Below, in pieces: positions 1 through 6,518 of a DNA stretch of 9,028 bases (position 1 is the first letter of the stretch; every line of letters starts with the position of its first letter). The notes below the pieces were generated by a model. It was not told the DNA's origin. It saw only the letters and a program-made list of their open reading frames with translations, and did not search any database. Origin of the DNA: Victivallis vadensis. GTDB lineage: Bacteria; Verrucomicrobiota; Lentisphaeria; Victivallales; GWF2-50-93. The stretch lies in assembly GCA_020718525.1 (NCBI GenBank), contig DYRX01000172.1, positions 1 to 9,028 on the forward strand. Reading direction: 5' to 3'. The position numbers and the translations under genes were made by a program.

Positions 1-130
1 AACGTTTTCCGTGTGTTTCGCTGTTAAAGTATATCTTCTGCGTTCTCTCGGAATACGGGGACGGGCTTCAGCAGTGTATTTTTTGCATTGACGACGTTGC
101 TTTCATTCATTCCCGTGCTATTTTTCGGGC
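1..130. other. Left edge, no supported gene
   Basis: I see no supported gene in this stretch. One plus-strand frame is open from the window edge to a TGA near 94, and a 28-codon minus-strand frame exists, but neither has recognisable sequence. A weak promoter-like pair for the next gene (TTGCTT, 16 nt, TATTTT, about 98-125) lies just before the ATG at 131. CCCG and CGGG flanking a T-rich loop around 112-130 could form a weak hairpin. Confidence 0.4.
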
Positions 131-376
131 ATGAAGAAGACCCACAAGATTATATTTTTTCTTGGGCTGACACTAGCGATGCTCTGCCTTGCCTTGTTTC
201 TCGGCGGGAGGAAAGTGTATTCCATGGTTCCAGATTCCCCTGCAGAGAAGGTCTATGGCGAGGCGGAATACACGGAGGGAGCATCATTCGACGCGTTTCT
301 TCTAAAGGACGGCAAGCTTTACGATGTTTACAGTCTTACACCGGAGCTTCTCCGGCAAAAAGACTGTCCCACCTGA
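131..376 (+). CDS. Small membrane-anchored or exported protein, unknown function
   Basis: This is an 81-residue protein that I do not recognise. It starts MKKTHK, followed by a hydrophobic stretch at about residues 8-25 that looks like a signal peptide or single N-terminal membrane anchor. The remaining roughly 55 residues are polar and acidic-rich (segment AEKVYGEAEYTEG), so they would lie outside the cytoplasm. There is no lipobox cysteine near the end of the hydrophobic stretch, so a lipoprotein is unlikely. The start was chosen because the signal-like segment begins there; no convincing Shine-Dalgarno sequence precedes it. The gene ends 58 nt before the membrane polyferredoxin, on the same strand, so the two may be cotranscribed. 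A link to assembly or electron delivery for that protein is only inference from position. It could also be a truncated remnant of a longer protein. Confidence 0.55.
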   Translation: MKKTHKIIFFLGLTLAMLCLALFLGGRKVYSMVPDSPAEKVYGEAEYTEGASFDAFLLKDGKLYDVYSLTPELLRQKDCPT

Positions 377-434
377 ATGTGAACAATCACGGCCGTGCGT
401 GCCACGGTCAAAAGACTGCAAGCTGATCAAAAGC

Positions 435-1526
435 ATGAATTATTTCAGCAGACTTCGTTTTTACACTGCGGCGATATCGGCGTGGCTGATGAATCTGAAC
501 ATGTTCGGACTCTCTTTCAGGAAGATATGTGCGCCGGGTTTCAACTGCCATGGATGCCCTTGGGCGACGATGGCATGTCCGATCGGAGTTTTCGCATACA
601 GTTCGGCTATTCAGCAGATTCCGCTTCTTGCCATTTCGACAGTCCTTGCCATAGCCCTCTTTACAGGACGCCTGGTCTGCGGATTTGTTTGTCCATTTGG
701 TCTTCTTCAGGATCTTCTCGCGAAATTTCCCACACGCAAACTGGCGATTCCGCGATTTCTCCGCTATGGGAAATACATTCTTCTTTTTCTGCTGGTTGTT
801 CTTCTGCCGTATTTGTTCGGTTTCGAGGTTTCCGGCTATCTCAACCTGCCGAAACCGGAGATCGCCAAGAACGAGTCAGGCAATGTCGAAGTGAAGACCT
901 TTCTCCAGAACATCAGTCAAAAGGCCGTTCATTCTCCGGAGCTTGATCTTGTATACGTCGCCAAGGATGGCGGGGAAAAGATTTTTGAAAAGAGAATCCT
1001 TTTTGATGCGGTGACTGTCCCTTCCGGTGAGACGTTTCAGCCTGCCCCCATTGAATTGCCAAACATGCTGGCTGAAGCCGATCTTCTAGTGAGTTCACCG
1101 CAAAGCCATCCAGTTCAGACACCTCGGTACAGGGCTTATTTCTGCGTTCATTGTCCGAAGGGAACCCTTACGGCTTCGCTTCCGGGCAAACTTTCCAGCG
1201 GACAGACTGACGGGATATACTCTTCAGGCTTTTTCAGTATGAGATATTTAATCCTGGCAGGATTTATCTTGTCGGCTCTATTCGTATCGAGAATCTTTTG
1301 CCGTATCGCATGTCCGCTTGGAGCGATATACGCTTTGTTCGCGAAGATATCTGTCTTTGGCAAACTAGGCATTGATGCTTCAAAATGCATCAATTGCGGT
1401 AAATGCGACAAGCTTTGTCCGATGGGGCTTGATGTCCGGCATGAGATTGGCAGTGGGGAATGCATAAGCTGTGGCGACTGCGCAAAGGTCTGCCCAGTCA
1501 AGTGCATAAATCGTTGTCGGGCGTAA
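435..1526 (+). CDS. Membrane 4Fe-4S polyferredoxin (NapH/CcoG-like)
   Basis: A polytopic membrane iron-sulfur protein of 363 residues, probably passing electrons between a membrane donor and an unknown acceptor. Hydrophobic segments lie at about residues 60-78, 112-130 and 270-286. Cysteine motifs occur in this order: CHGCPWATMACPIG (about 38-51), CGFVCPFG (82-89), CVHCPKG (237-243), CRIACPLG (289-296), then two ferredoxin-type CxxCxxCxxxC clusters (C318/321/324/328 and C343/346/349/353) and extra cysteines at 357 and 361. The paired CxxxCP-hydrophobic motifs and C-terminal double ferredoxin are typical of NapH, NosR C-terminal and CcoG/RdxA-like proteins. A soluble-looking insert of about 130 residues (135-265) separates the membrane segments. 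The frame is open back to an ATG at 324, but the residues before 435 are unlike the family and overlap the upstream gene, so I start at MNYFSRL. No good Shine-Dalgarno is seen. With no nitrate, nitrous oxide or oxidase genes nearby, the partner is unknown. Confidence 0.8.
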   Translation: MNYFSRLRFYTAAISAWLMNLNMFGLSFRKICAPGFNCHGCPWATMACPIGVFAYSSAIQQIPLLAISTVLAIALFTGRLVCGFVCPFGLLQDLLAKFPTRKLAIPRFLRYGKYILLFLLVVLLPYLFGFEVSGYLNLPKPEIAKNESGNVEVKTFLQNISQKAVHSPELDLVYVAKDGGEKIFEKRILFDAVTVPSGETFQPAPIELPNMLAEADLLVSSPQSHPVQTPRYRAYFCVHCPKGTLTASLPGKLSSGQTDGIYSSGFFSMRYLILAGFILSALFVSRIFCRIACPLGAIYALFAKISVFGKLGIDASKCINCGKCDKLCPMGLDVRHEIGSGECISCGDCAKVCPVKCINRCRA

Positions 1527-1566
1527 TTCCCATTAGTTGATGATAAAACGCACGAAATATTCTCTC

Positions 1567-1590
1567 GCAAAGGCGCAAAGGCGCAAAGGA
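1567..1590. repeat. Tandem 8-bp GCAAAGGC motif, three units
   Basis: Two perfect units GCAAAGGC and a third, GCAAAGGA, lie end to end in the gap between the convergent polyferredoxin and umuC genes. From memory, similar CTCGCAAAGGCGCAAAGG tracts recur between genes in several phyla, including PVC-group bacteria. Its role is unknown, and it does not form a hairpin. Confidence 0.6.
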
Positions 1591-1623
1591 AGAATGAAGC
1601 TTGCCTGTCCCGGAATTACAAAT

Positions 1624-2874
1624 CTAGCGGCAGACAGGCAGAGAATTCCAGTCTCCCGTATATGACGGAGATCGGAAGTTTCGTCTCATCTCCCAGTTTT
1701 TTCCAAATCCCTCGGATGCGTATGAAATCGAATACTTGCCATATTTTTCCCGTATCGAGTCAATTATGCATGAAACCTTCTCCGTCTTTTGCAAAGATTC
1801 GTCTCCGAAAAGCGTCCCCTGTCTATTTTTTGCAGAAGAAAGCTCGAGGAGAATGACGCCGGCTTTGACATATGAAATCCCTGGCACAAAAATTTTTTCC
1901 AGAAGATTTTTTGCGGCTGAGATCAGCAGTGGAGCTGAATTTGTCGCTTCCGGCAGAGAATACGACAGCGAGCGCGAAGCGGCTATTCCATTGATTCTGC
2001 GTTCCAGCAGAAAGATCGAAATCTCGGCGGCAAGAAGTCCGTCCTTTCTGAGCTTGGCGGAAGCTCCCGACGAATACGATGAAAGAGCTTCGGCGATCTC
2101 TTCCATCTCAGAGACTGGACGTGAAAATGACCTCGAAACGCAGACGCTTTTTCTTGGCGGAGGAATTTCCTCCATCGCCATGCAGTTCTCTCCTGCGAGC
2201 TCCATCGCCGTCCTCTGAGCCTGAACTCCAATTGCAGAGCGCAGAACAGAAGGCGCTGCGTCACGAAGCTCCAATGCAGTGCATATCCCCTTGGCGGATA
2301 GTCGTTTGGCAAATCTAGCCCCGACTCCCCAGAGATCCGAGCAGGGAGTCCTGCCAAGAATCTCATCTAGAACAATAGGATCCTCAAAAACTTCCGTCTG
2401 GATCGTATTTTTTTTCTTTGCTATGGAGCCTGCGATTTTCGCAAGGGTCTTGCTTTCCGCGATCCCGACGCTGACTGGAATTCCAGTCCATTGCCTTATT
2501 CTCTGCAGGAAATCAACTGACAGCGCCTGAAGATTTTTCCTAGGGCAGGCGGAGACGTCCATGAACGCTTCGTCTATCGAGTACTGTTCAAGCGGAAATC
2601 CGAAGTCTGCAAGGACAGAAAGGACTCTTGAAGAGATGTCTGCGTAGAGCGCATAGTTTGACGAAAGAAATTTGACTTCCGCCGATCTGACGATTTTCTC
2701 GATCGAGAAAAAGGGGGCGCCCATTGGAATCCCAAGGGTCTTTGCCTCGTTTGATCTCGAGACAACGCAGGAGTCGTTGTTGGAGAGGACGATAACAGGG
2801 AGAGACTCCAGTCTTGGGTTGAAGAGCCTTTCGCATGAGACATAGAAATTGTTGCAGTCAACTAGAGCAATCAT
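1624..2874 (-). CDS. umuC: Y-family DNA polymerase V catalytic subunit UmuC
   Basis: UmuC is the catalytic subunit of error-prone DNA polymerase V, which copies past damaged bases together with processed UmuD and RecA. The product is 416 residues, close to the 422 of E. coli UmuC. The N-terminal catalytic motif DCNNFYVSCER (metal ligand D6) and the palm motif SIDEAFMD (D101, E102) are intact. They are followed by the helix-hairpin-helix-like WGVGARFAKRL segment, a little-finger domain, and the C-terminal UmuC-specific tail ending in SPSYTGDWNSLPV. A QGTLF pentapeptide at about residues 352-356 looks like a beta-clamp binding motif. The frame is open to an upstream ATG at 2895, but I chose MIALVDCNN at 2874: it matches the family start, follows the umuD stop by one base, and has AGGA placed as a ribosome site inside the end of umuD. 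The arrangement suggests translational coupling and SOS control from the umuD promoter. Confidence 0.95.
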   Translation of the reverse strand: MIALVDCNNFYVSCERLFNPRLESLPVIVLSNNDSCVVSRSNEAKTLGIPMGAPFFSIEKIVRSAEVKFLSSNYALYADISSRVLSVLADFGFPLEQYSIDEAFMDVSACPRKNLQALSVDFLQRIRQWTGIPVSVGIAESKTLAKIAGSIAKKKNTIQTEVFEDPIVLDEILGRTPCSDLWGVGARFAKRLSAKGICTALELRDAAPSVLRSAIGVQAQRTAMELAGENCMAMEEIPPPRKSVCVSRSFSRPVSEMEEIAEALSSYSSGASAKLRKDGLLAAEISIFLLERRINGIAASRSLSYSLPEATNSAPLLISAAKNLLEKIFVPGISYVKAGVILLELSSAKNRQGTLFGDESLQKTEKVSCIIDSIREKYGKYSISYASEGFGKNWEMRRNFRSPSYTGDWNSLPVCR

Positions 2875-2875
2875 T

Positions 2876-3274
2876 TCAAGTCCTGTGAATAGCATAAGTC
2901 ACGACTCCCCATATCCGGAAATCCGAGCCTGTGGCGATCTTGAGAGGCTTGTATTTGGGGTTTTCGGGGATCAGGACGGGCTCGCCTCTTTCACAGCCCA
3001 GTCTCTTGACAGTGAATTCGCCGTCGAGGACAGCTATCACTATGCGTCCGTTTTCTGCGGCAATTGCCCTGTCAACCACGAGTATGTCACCGTCGAAAAT
3101 CCCTGCGTTTGTCATCGAATCGCCGGAGACCCTAAGAAAAAAAGTCGCGGCTGGATGCCTGACCAGATGCTCGTTGAGATCCAGCCTGCCTTCGATGTAG
3201 TCAGACGCAGGCGAGGGAAAGCCCGCCTTTATCGGCGATGCATAAAGTGAAATTTTATCTCTCTTTTTCTTCAT
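2876..3274 (-). CDS. umuD: UmuD, self-cleaving subunit of polymerase V (S24 peptidase)
   Basis: A LexA-like S24 serine peptidase of 132 residues (E. coli UmuD is 139). RecA filaments trigger self-cleavage to UmuD', which then joins UmuC. The N-terminal arm contains KAGFPSPA with a probable cleavage bond at A17-G18, about 36 residues before the nucleophile, as expected for UmuD. The catalytic serine is S53 in FLRVSGDSM, and the general-base lysine is K90 in GEFTVKRLG. There is no N-terminal DNA-binding domain, which separates it from LexA. The start MKKKRDK at 3274 gives a normal arm length; the upstream ribosome site is weak (GGA about 9 nt before). It is the first gene of a two-gene operon with umuC, and a promoter and possible operator lie 35 to 93 nt upstream. 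Confidence 0.93.
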   Translation of the reverse strand: MKKKRDKISLYASPIKAGFPSPASDYIEGRLDLNEHLVRHPAATFFLRVSGDSMTNAGIFDGDILVVDRAIAAENGRIVIAVLDGEFTVKRLGCERGEPVLIPENPKYKPLKIATGSDFRIWGVVTYAIHRT

Positions 3275-3308
3275 GCTTATTCCGCAATTTCAAGAACTAT
3301 CCGGATCG

Positions 3309-3333
3309 GCAGACAAGTGCTTACAGGGTCTGC
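3309..3333. promoter_or_regulatory. Perfect inverted repeat, candidate SOS operator of umuDC
   Basis: GCAGAC and GTCTGC form a perfect 6-bp inverted repeat around a 13-nt spacer. It covers the predicted start of umuDC transcription, directly downstream of the -10 box, where a repressor would block the promoter. It does not match the E. coli (CTGT-N8-ACAG) or Bacillus (GAAC-N4-GTTC) LexA boxes, so the identity of the binding protein is inferred only from the gene it controls. Confidence 0.4.
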
Positions 3334-3339
3334 GACTTG

Positions 3340-3367
3340 ATTTTAGCTTGGAATGAGATATTTTCAA
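3340..3367 (-). promoter_or_regulatory. Predicted sigma-70-type promoter of umuDC
   Basis: Read on the minus strand, TTGAAA (3367-3362) is followed by a 16-nt spacer and TAAAAT (3345-3340). Each box matches the consensus at five of six positions. Transcription would begin near 3333, leaving a leader of about 60 nt before umuD. Confidence 0.55.
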
Positions 3368-3441
3368 GCACTCCGTCGCTTTCAGGTGCTGTATCAATGT
3401 GTCAAGAGGCGACTTTTTTCATTTGTAGCTCTGCTGTTATT

Positions 3442-3470
3442 TTGACGGGAAGATTCTTTGCATACATTAA
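3442..3470 (+). promoter_or_regulatory. Possible promoter of the M24 peptidase-cls operon
   Basis: TTGACG (3442-3447) is followed by CATTAA at 17 nt or TACATT at 15 nt. The -10 box is poor. It lies 27 to 55 nt before the peptidase ATG in the region divergent from umuD. Confidence 0.3.
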
Positions 3471-3496
3471 ATTTGCTCCGATGAAAGGCAATGTAA

Positions 3497-4630
3497 ATGC
3501 GGATAGGAAAATTCATATTTGGTGCAAGCCAGGACATGCCGGACATATTTTTTGCAAGCGGCTTCAACTGTCCAGATCCTTTCATATATTTTTCATGCGC
3601 AGGCATGGAGGCGGTCGTGGTGCCAATCCTTGAGCTGGGAAGGGCGCTTCACGAGGTGAAGCCCGGCATCAAGGTCTACGAAAGAAGTGAATTCCTCTTG
3701 GAATCTTTGTCTGACGGCGCGGCAAAACCATCATTGGATGCTGTCGTTCGCGGCATAGTGTCGAGATTTCCAGCAGACAAATGGATTCTTCCCCGCAGTA
3801 CGCCCTGCATGGCGGCAGAGATCCTCAAGAACGCCGGAGCCGTGACAGAGCTCTGCATCGGGGATTTCTTTCCAGAGAGGAAGGTAAAAACGGGAAAAGA
3901 GCTTTCCGCAATCTTGAAATCCATGTCGGATGCGGAGAAAGCCATGGAGAAGACCGTAAAGATCATATCCAGGTCAAAAATTGGTGCAGACGGATTTCTT
4001 TACTTGGGTAGGAAGCCACTTAGCTCGGAGATGCTGAAGATCGAAATCAATGTCGAGATTGTGAGGCGTGGAGGTGGAGTAGGAGGAACGATTGCAAGTT
4101 CTGGAAAAGACAGCTCGGAGCCGCACAACACGGGGAGAGGTCCCATTCGCGCGGGCGAGCCGATTGTCATTGACATTTTTCCGAGAGACTGCGAAAGTGG
4201 CTACTGGGGAGACATGACCAGGACATTTGTCAAGGGGAAAGCGTCTAAGAAACTGCGGACGGCATACAAGGCCGTCAGATCTGCGAGAGACGAGGCTAAG
4301 GCGATGGTCAAGGCAGGCGCCGTCCCGCGCCAAATGTACAACAAGGCAAAGCAAGTCCTTGAAAAGCATGGTTTTATGACTGGCAAAAACGCATCCGGTC
4401 ATTTTGGATTCATCCACTCGCTGGGGCATGGTGTAGGGCTTGAAATTCACGAGGCTCCCTGGATACATGCGAAGTCCGAGGAGCCGCTGGAGCCCGGCAA
4501 TGTGCTTACAATCGAGCCTGGACTCTACTATCCCGAATGGGGAGGGATCAGGCTTGAAGATGTCGTCCATGTGCTTGAGGGAGGGTTTGAAGATCTTACA
4601 AAATTCCCGGATTTTCTGGAAATTGAATAG
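3497..4630 (+). CDS. M24-family metallopeptidase (Xaa-Pro aminopeptidase/dipeptidase type)
   Basis: A pita-bread fold metallopeptidase of 377 residues that probably removes or splits N-terminal Xaa-Pro units in the cytoplasm; no signal peptide is present. Residues 1 to about 135 form the variable N-terminal (creatinase-type) domain and the rest is the M24 catalytic domain. All five dimetal ligands are present: D226 (IVIDIFPRD), D239 (YWGDMTRTF), H311 (LGHGVGLEIHEAP), E340 (LTIEPGLYY) and E354 (IRLEDVV). A likely catalytic histidine is H210 (SSEPHN). The N-domain plus the IEPG/RLED arrangement points to the prolidase or aminopeptidase P group rather than methionine aminopeptidase, but the exact specificity cannot be read. 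The ATG at 3497 has AAAGG eight bases upstream. It is followed after 19 nt by cls on the same strand, so the two are probably one transcript. It is divergent from umuD. Confidence 0.88.
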   Translation: MRIGKFIFGASQDMPDIFFASGFNCPDPFIYFSCAGMEAVVVPILELGRALHEVKPGIKVYERSEFLLESLSDGAAKPSLDAVVRGIVSRFPADKWILPRSTPCMAAEILKNAGAVTELCIGDFFPERKVKTGKELSAILKSMSDAEKAMEKTVKIISRSKIGADGFLYLGRKPLSSEMLKIEINVEIVRRGGGVGGTIASSGKDSSEPHNTGRGPIRAGEPIVIDIFPRDCESGYWGDMTRTFVKGKASKKLRTAYKAVRSARDEAKAMVKAGAVPRQMYNKAKQVLEKHGFMTGKNASGHFGFIHSLGHGVGLEIHEAPWIHAKSEEPLEPGNVLTIEPGLYYPEWGGIRLEDVVHVLEGGFEDLTKFPDFLEIE

Positions 4631-4649
4631 GCAATTCGAAAGGTTTTGA

Positions 4650-6149
4650 ATGTTCGTAGGCCCATATTTCGACTATTTTCATATCACATACTACGGGGTG
4701 ACGATACTTCTCATCGAAATAACGGCGATCATCCACATTCTCCTGAACAAGAGGAACGAGCCGCAGACGGCGATACTCTGGATTGTGACAGTCCTCTATC
4801 TCCCGCTCTTCGGACTTCTCCTCTATCTCGTCTTCGGAATCAACAAGATCAGCTCAAGCGAACTGCAGATCCGCATCGCAGATCAGCTCATACGGACAAA
4901 AAAGCACGATCCGATGCACAAGGCGCTCGGCGGGCATCAGAGGGAGCAGGTGAAGCATGTCTTTTCGGGAGGAGACCGCAGTTCGTATCCGATTTTCCAG
5001 TCGGCGCTTGACAGGCTTCTTCCAGGAACGATGCCTCTCGACGGCAACAGCCTTGAACTCCTCAACGACGGAACCAAAGCCTATCCAAGAATGCTCGAGG
5101 AGATTTCGAAGGCGAAATCGAGCGTGCACCTCCAGTCCTTCATCATCATGGACGACGCGGTCGGAAGGGAAATACTCGGTGCCCTGGAACGAAAGGCGCG
5201 CGAAGGCCTCGATGTGAAGGTTCTATATGACAGGTTTGGAAGCATGAAGGCGGGCTTCATGTTCAGGCGCTACGGCAAAAACGTGAAAAATTTCTCCATC
5301 ATGCCATTCTCATGCCGCAACAGATTTATCATGCCTTGGGCTGTACAGCTCAGGAACCACAGGAAACTGCTCGTAATTGACGGGGAAACAGCATTCATAG
5401 GCGGAATCAACATAAGCTCAAACAATGACATCCGATGGAGCAGAAAGGACGAATACATACACGATCTGCACTGCCTCGTCAAGGGACCAGCCGTTGGAGA
5501 ACTGCAGTTTTCCTTCGTCCGGGACTGGTTCTATGTGAGCTCTCAAAATGTCTTTGAAATCCTGAAGAAAGAATATTTCCCTCCGCTCGCCAGACACGGA
5601 AATTCGATAGTGAGAGTAGTCTCCTCAGGTCCTGGCCAGGATTACGAGGCGACGGAGAAAGTCTTCATGTGTGCGGTTATGACTGCGAAAAGCCATGTAT
5701 GGATCATGACGCCATACTTTGTGCCGGAAAAATCTTTCTGGAAGCTTCTTTGCGCAAGCATATCGAGGGGGATAGAGGTGAGGATCATTGTCCCGAAAAA
5801 GAACAACCACTGGTATGTCCAGTATGCGTCGCAGAGCCTTTTTCCGGGGCTTCTCGAGTCCGGAGTGAGGATATACGAGAAGGAGGGCTCCTTCTCGCAT
5901 GCGAAGGCGATGATTGTTGACGGAGAATGGGCGTTCATGGGTTCGAGCAACTGCGACGTCAGGAGCTTCAAGCTCAACTTCGAGCTTGACTTCGTTGTCC
6001 AGGGCGGAGATTTCATGAACGAACTGCACAAGCAGTTCATCTACGAATTCTCCGCCTCGACGGAGCTCAAGCTTGCAGACGTGGAAAACAAGGGACTGCT
6101 CCGTCAGCTTGCGGAAATCTCCTGCTCCCTTTTCACGCCAGTCATGTAG
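4650..6149 (+). CDS. cls: Cardiolipin synthase, phospholipase D superfamily
   Basis: A membrane enzyme of 499 residues that joins two phosphatidylglycerol molecules into cardiolipin, or uses a related phosphatidyl donor. The N-terminus has two membrane helices at about residues 14-32 and 41-63 (PLDc_N type), followed by a catalytic region with two PLD repeats. The first HKD motif is NHRKLLVIDG (H237, K239, D244) followed by FIGGINIS. The second is SHAKAMIVDG (H417, K419, D424) followed by FMGSSNCD. Both are complete, and the length is usual for bacterial ClsA-type enzymes. The ATG at 4650 has AAAGG six bases upstream and lies 19 nt after the peptidase stop, so it is the second gene of that operon. 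A strong terminator about 50 nt downstream ends the unit. Cardiolipin synthase is the best reading, although bacterial PLD-family enzymes with other phospholipid acceptors look similar. Confidence 0.93.
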   Translation: MFVGPYFDYFHITYYGVTILLIEITAIIHILLNKRNEPQTAILWIVTVLYLPLFGLLLYLVFGINKISSSELQIRIADQLIRTKKHDPMHKALGGHQREQVKHVFSGGDRSSYPIFQSALDRLLPGTMPLDGNSLELLNDGTKAYPRMLEEISKAKSSVHLQSFIIMDDAVGREILGALERKAREGLDVKVLYDRFGSMKAGFMFRRYGKNVKNFSIMPFSCRNRFIMPWAVQLRNHRKLLVIDGETAFIGGINISSNNDIRWSRKDEYIHDLHCLVKGPAVGELQFSFVRDWFYVSSQNVFEILKKEYFPPLARHGNSIVRVVSSGPGQDYEATEKVFMCAVMTAKSHVWIMTPYFVPEKSFWKLLCASISRGIEVRIIVPKKNNHWYVQYASQSLFPGLLESGVRIYEKEGSFSHAKAMIVDGEWAFMGSSNCDVRSFKLNFELDFVVQGGDFMNELHKQFIYEFSASTELKLADVENKGLLRQLAEISCSLFTPVM

Positions 6150-6200
6150 GAGCCATTTGCTGAAATTAAAGCTCCCGACACCGTACGTATTAAGCGGCTG

Positions 6201-6221
6201 ACTGCGGCTTCCGCAGTTTTT
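6201..6221 (+). terminator. Rho-independent terminator of the peptidase-cls operon
   Basis: ACTGCGG and CCGCAGT form a perfect 7-bp G+C-rich stem with a 3-nt CTT loop, followed directly by a run of T residues. It lies 52 nt after the cls stop codon. Confidence 0.85.
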
Positions 6222-6449
6222 CCAAAATTAAACTGCCAAAAAGAACACGCTACGTGAACTCCAATGGCTTCCGCAACGGCTAGCTTTACGACTTATGCAA
6301 CAGGCTCTTTTATCCAACACGCCTTCTCCGTCCTAAAAATACTGGTGGCAAATGGCAAAGTTGTTTTGCAAGAGCCCCTTAGGCTTCCGACGACATCGAA
6401 GACAAACTTGATTGAAGGCAGGATGACTGGATTTTTATTCAATTTATCC
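6222..6449. other. Non-coding stretch upstream of ispG
   Basis: No supported gene lies between the cls terminator and the ispG promoter. The ispG frame is open back to 6264, but the extra residues match nothing in the IspG family. On the minus strand, one frame reads from about 6420 to past 6150 with only one stop (near 6291), which is unusual for unselected sequence. I see no tRNA and no strong hairpin in it. Confidence 0.5.
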
Positions 6450-6478
6450 TTGACTCATAGATATGGCAGGAATATCTT
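6450..6478 (+). promoter_or_regulatory. Predicted sigma-70-type promoter of ispG
   Basis: TTGACT (6450-6455) is followed by a 17-nt spacer and TATCTT (6473-6478). It lies about 41 nt before the chosen ispG start. Its position inside the open frame argues that the longer ORF reading from 6264 is not the real protein. Confidence 0.5.
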
Positions 6479-6518
6479 GCGATCGGACTCCCTCAAATTA
6501 TTGGATCAACTTGACGCG

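Noticed and set aside
324..434. N-terminal extension of the polyferredoxin from an ATG at 324
   Set aside because: It overlaps the end of the 81-residue gene in another frame, has no family-like sequence, and the protein begins naturally at MNYFSRL (435).
1148..1570. 140-codon minus-strand frame opposite the polyferredoxin
   Set aside because: It is antisense to the cysteine-rich ferredoxin region and has no recognisable features.
1567..1590. CRISPR-like array
   Set aside because: The 8-bp units are directly tandem with no spacers, and no cas genes are present.
3315..3372. Distant inverted repeat AAGTGCTT and AAGCACT around the umuD promoter
   Set aside because: The arms are about 44 nt apart, unequal and split by the promoter; GCAGAC-N13-GTCTGC is a better operator candidate.
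5625..6040. Two minus-strand frames of over 130 codons opposite cls
   Set aside because: They lie antisense to the conserved second PLD domain and are shadows of its codon bias.
6264..6518. 85-residue N-terminal extension of IspG
   Set aside because: The extension is unlike any IspG, the shorter form has the normal length, and a promoter-like pair lies at 6450-6478.
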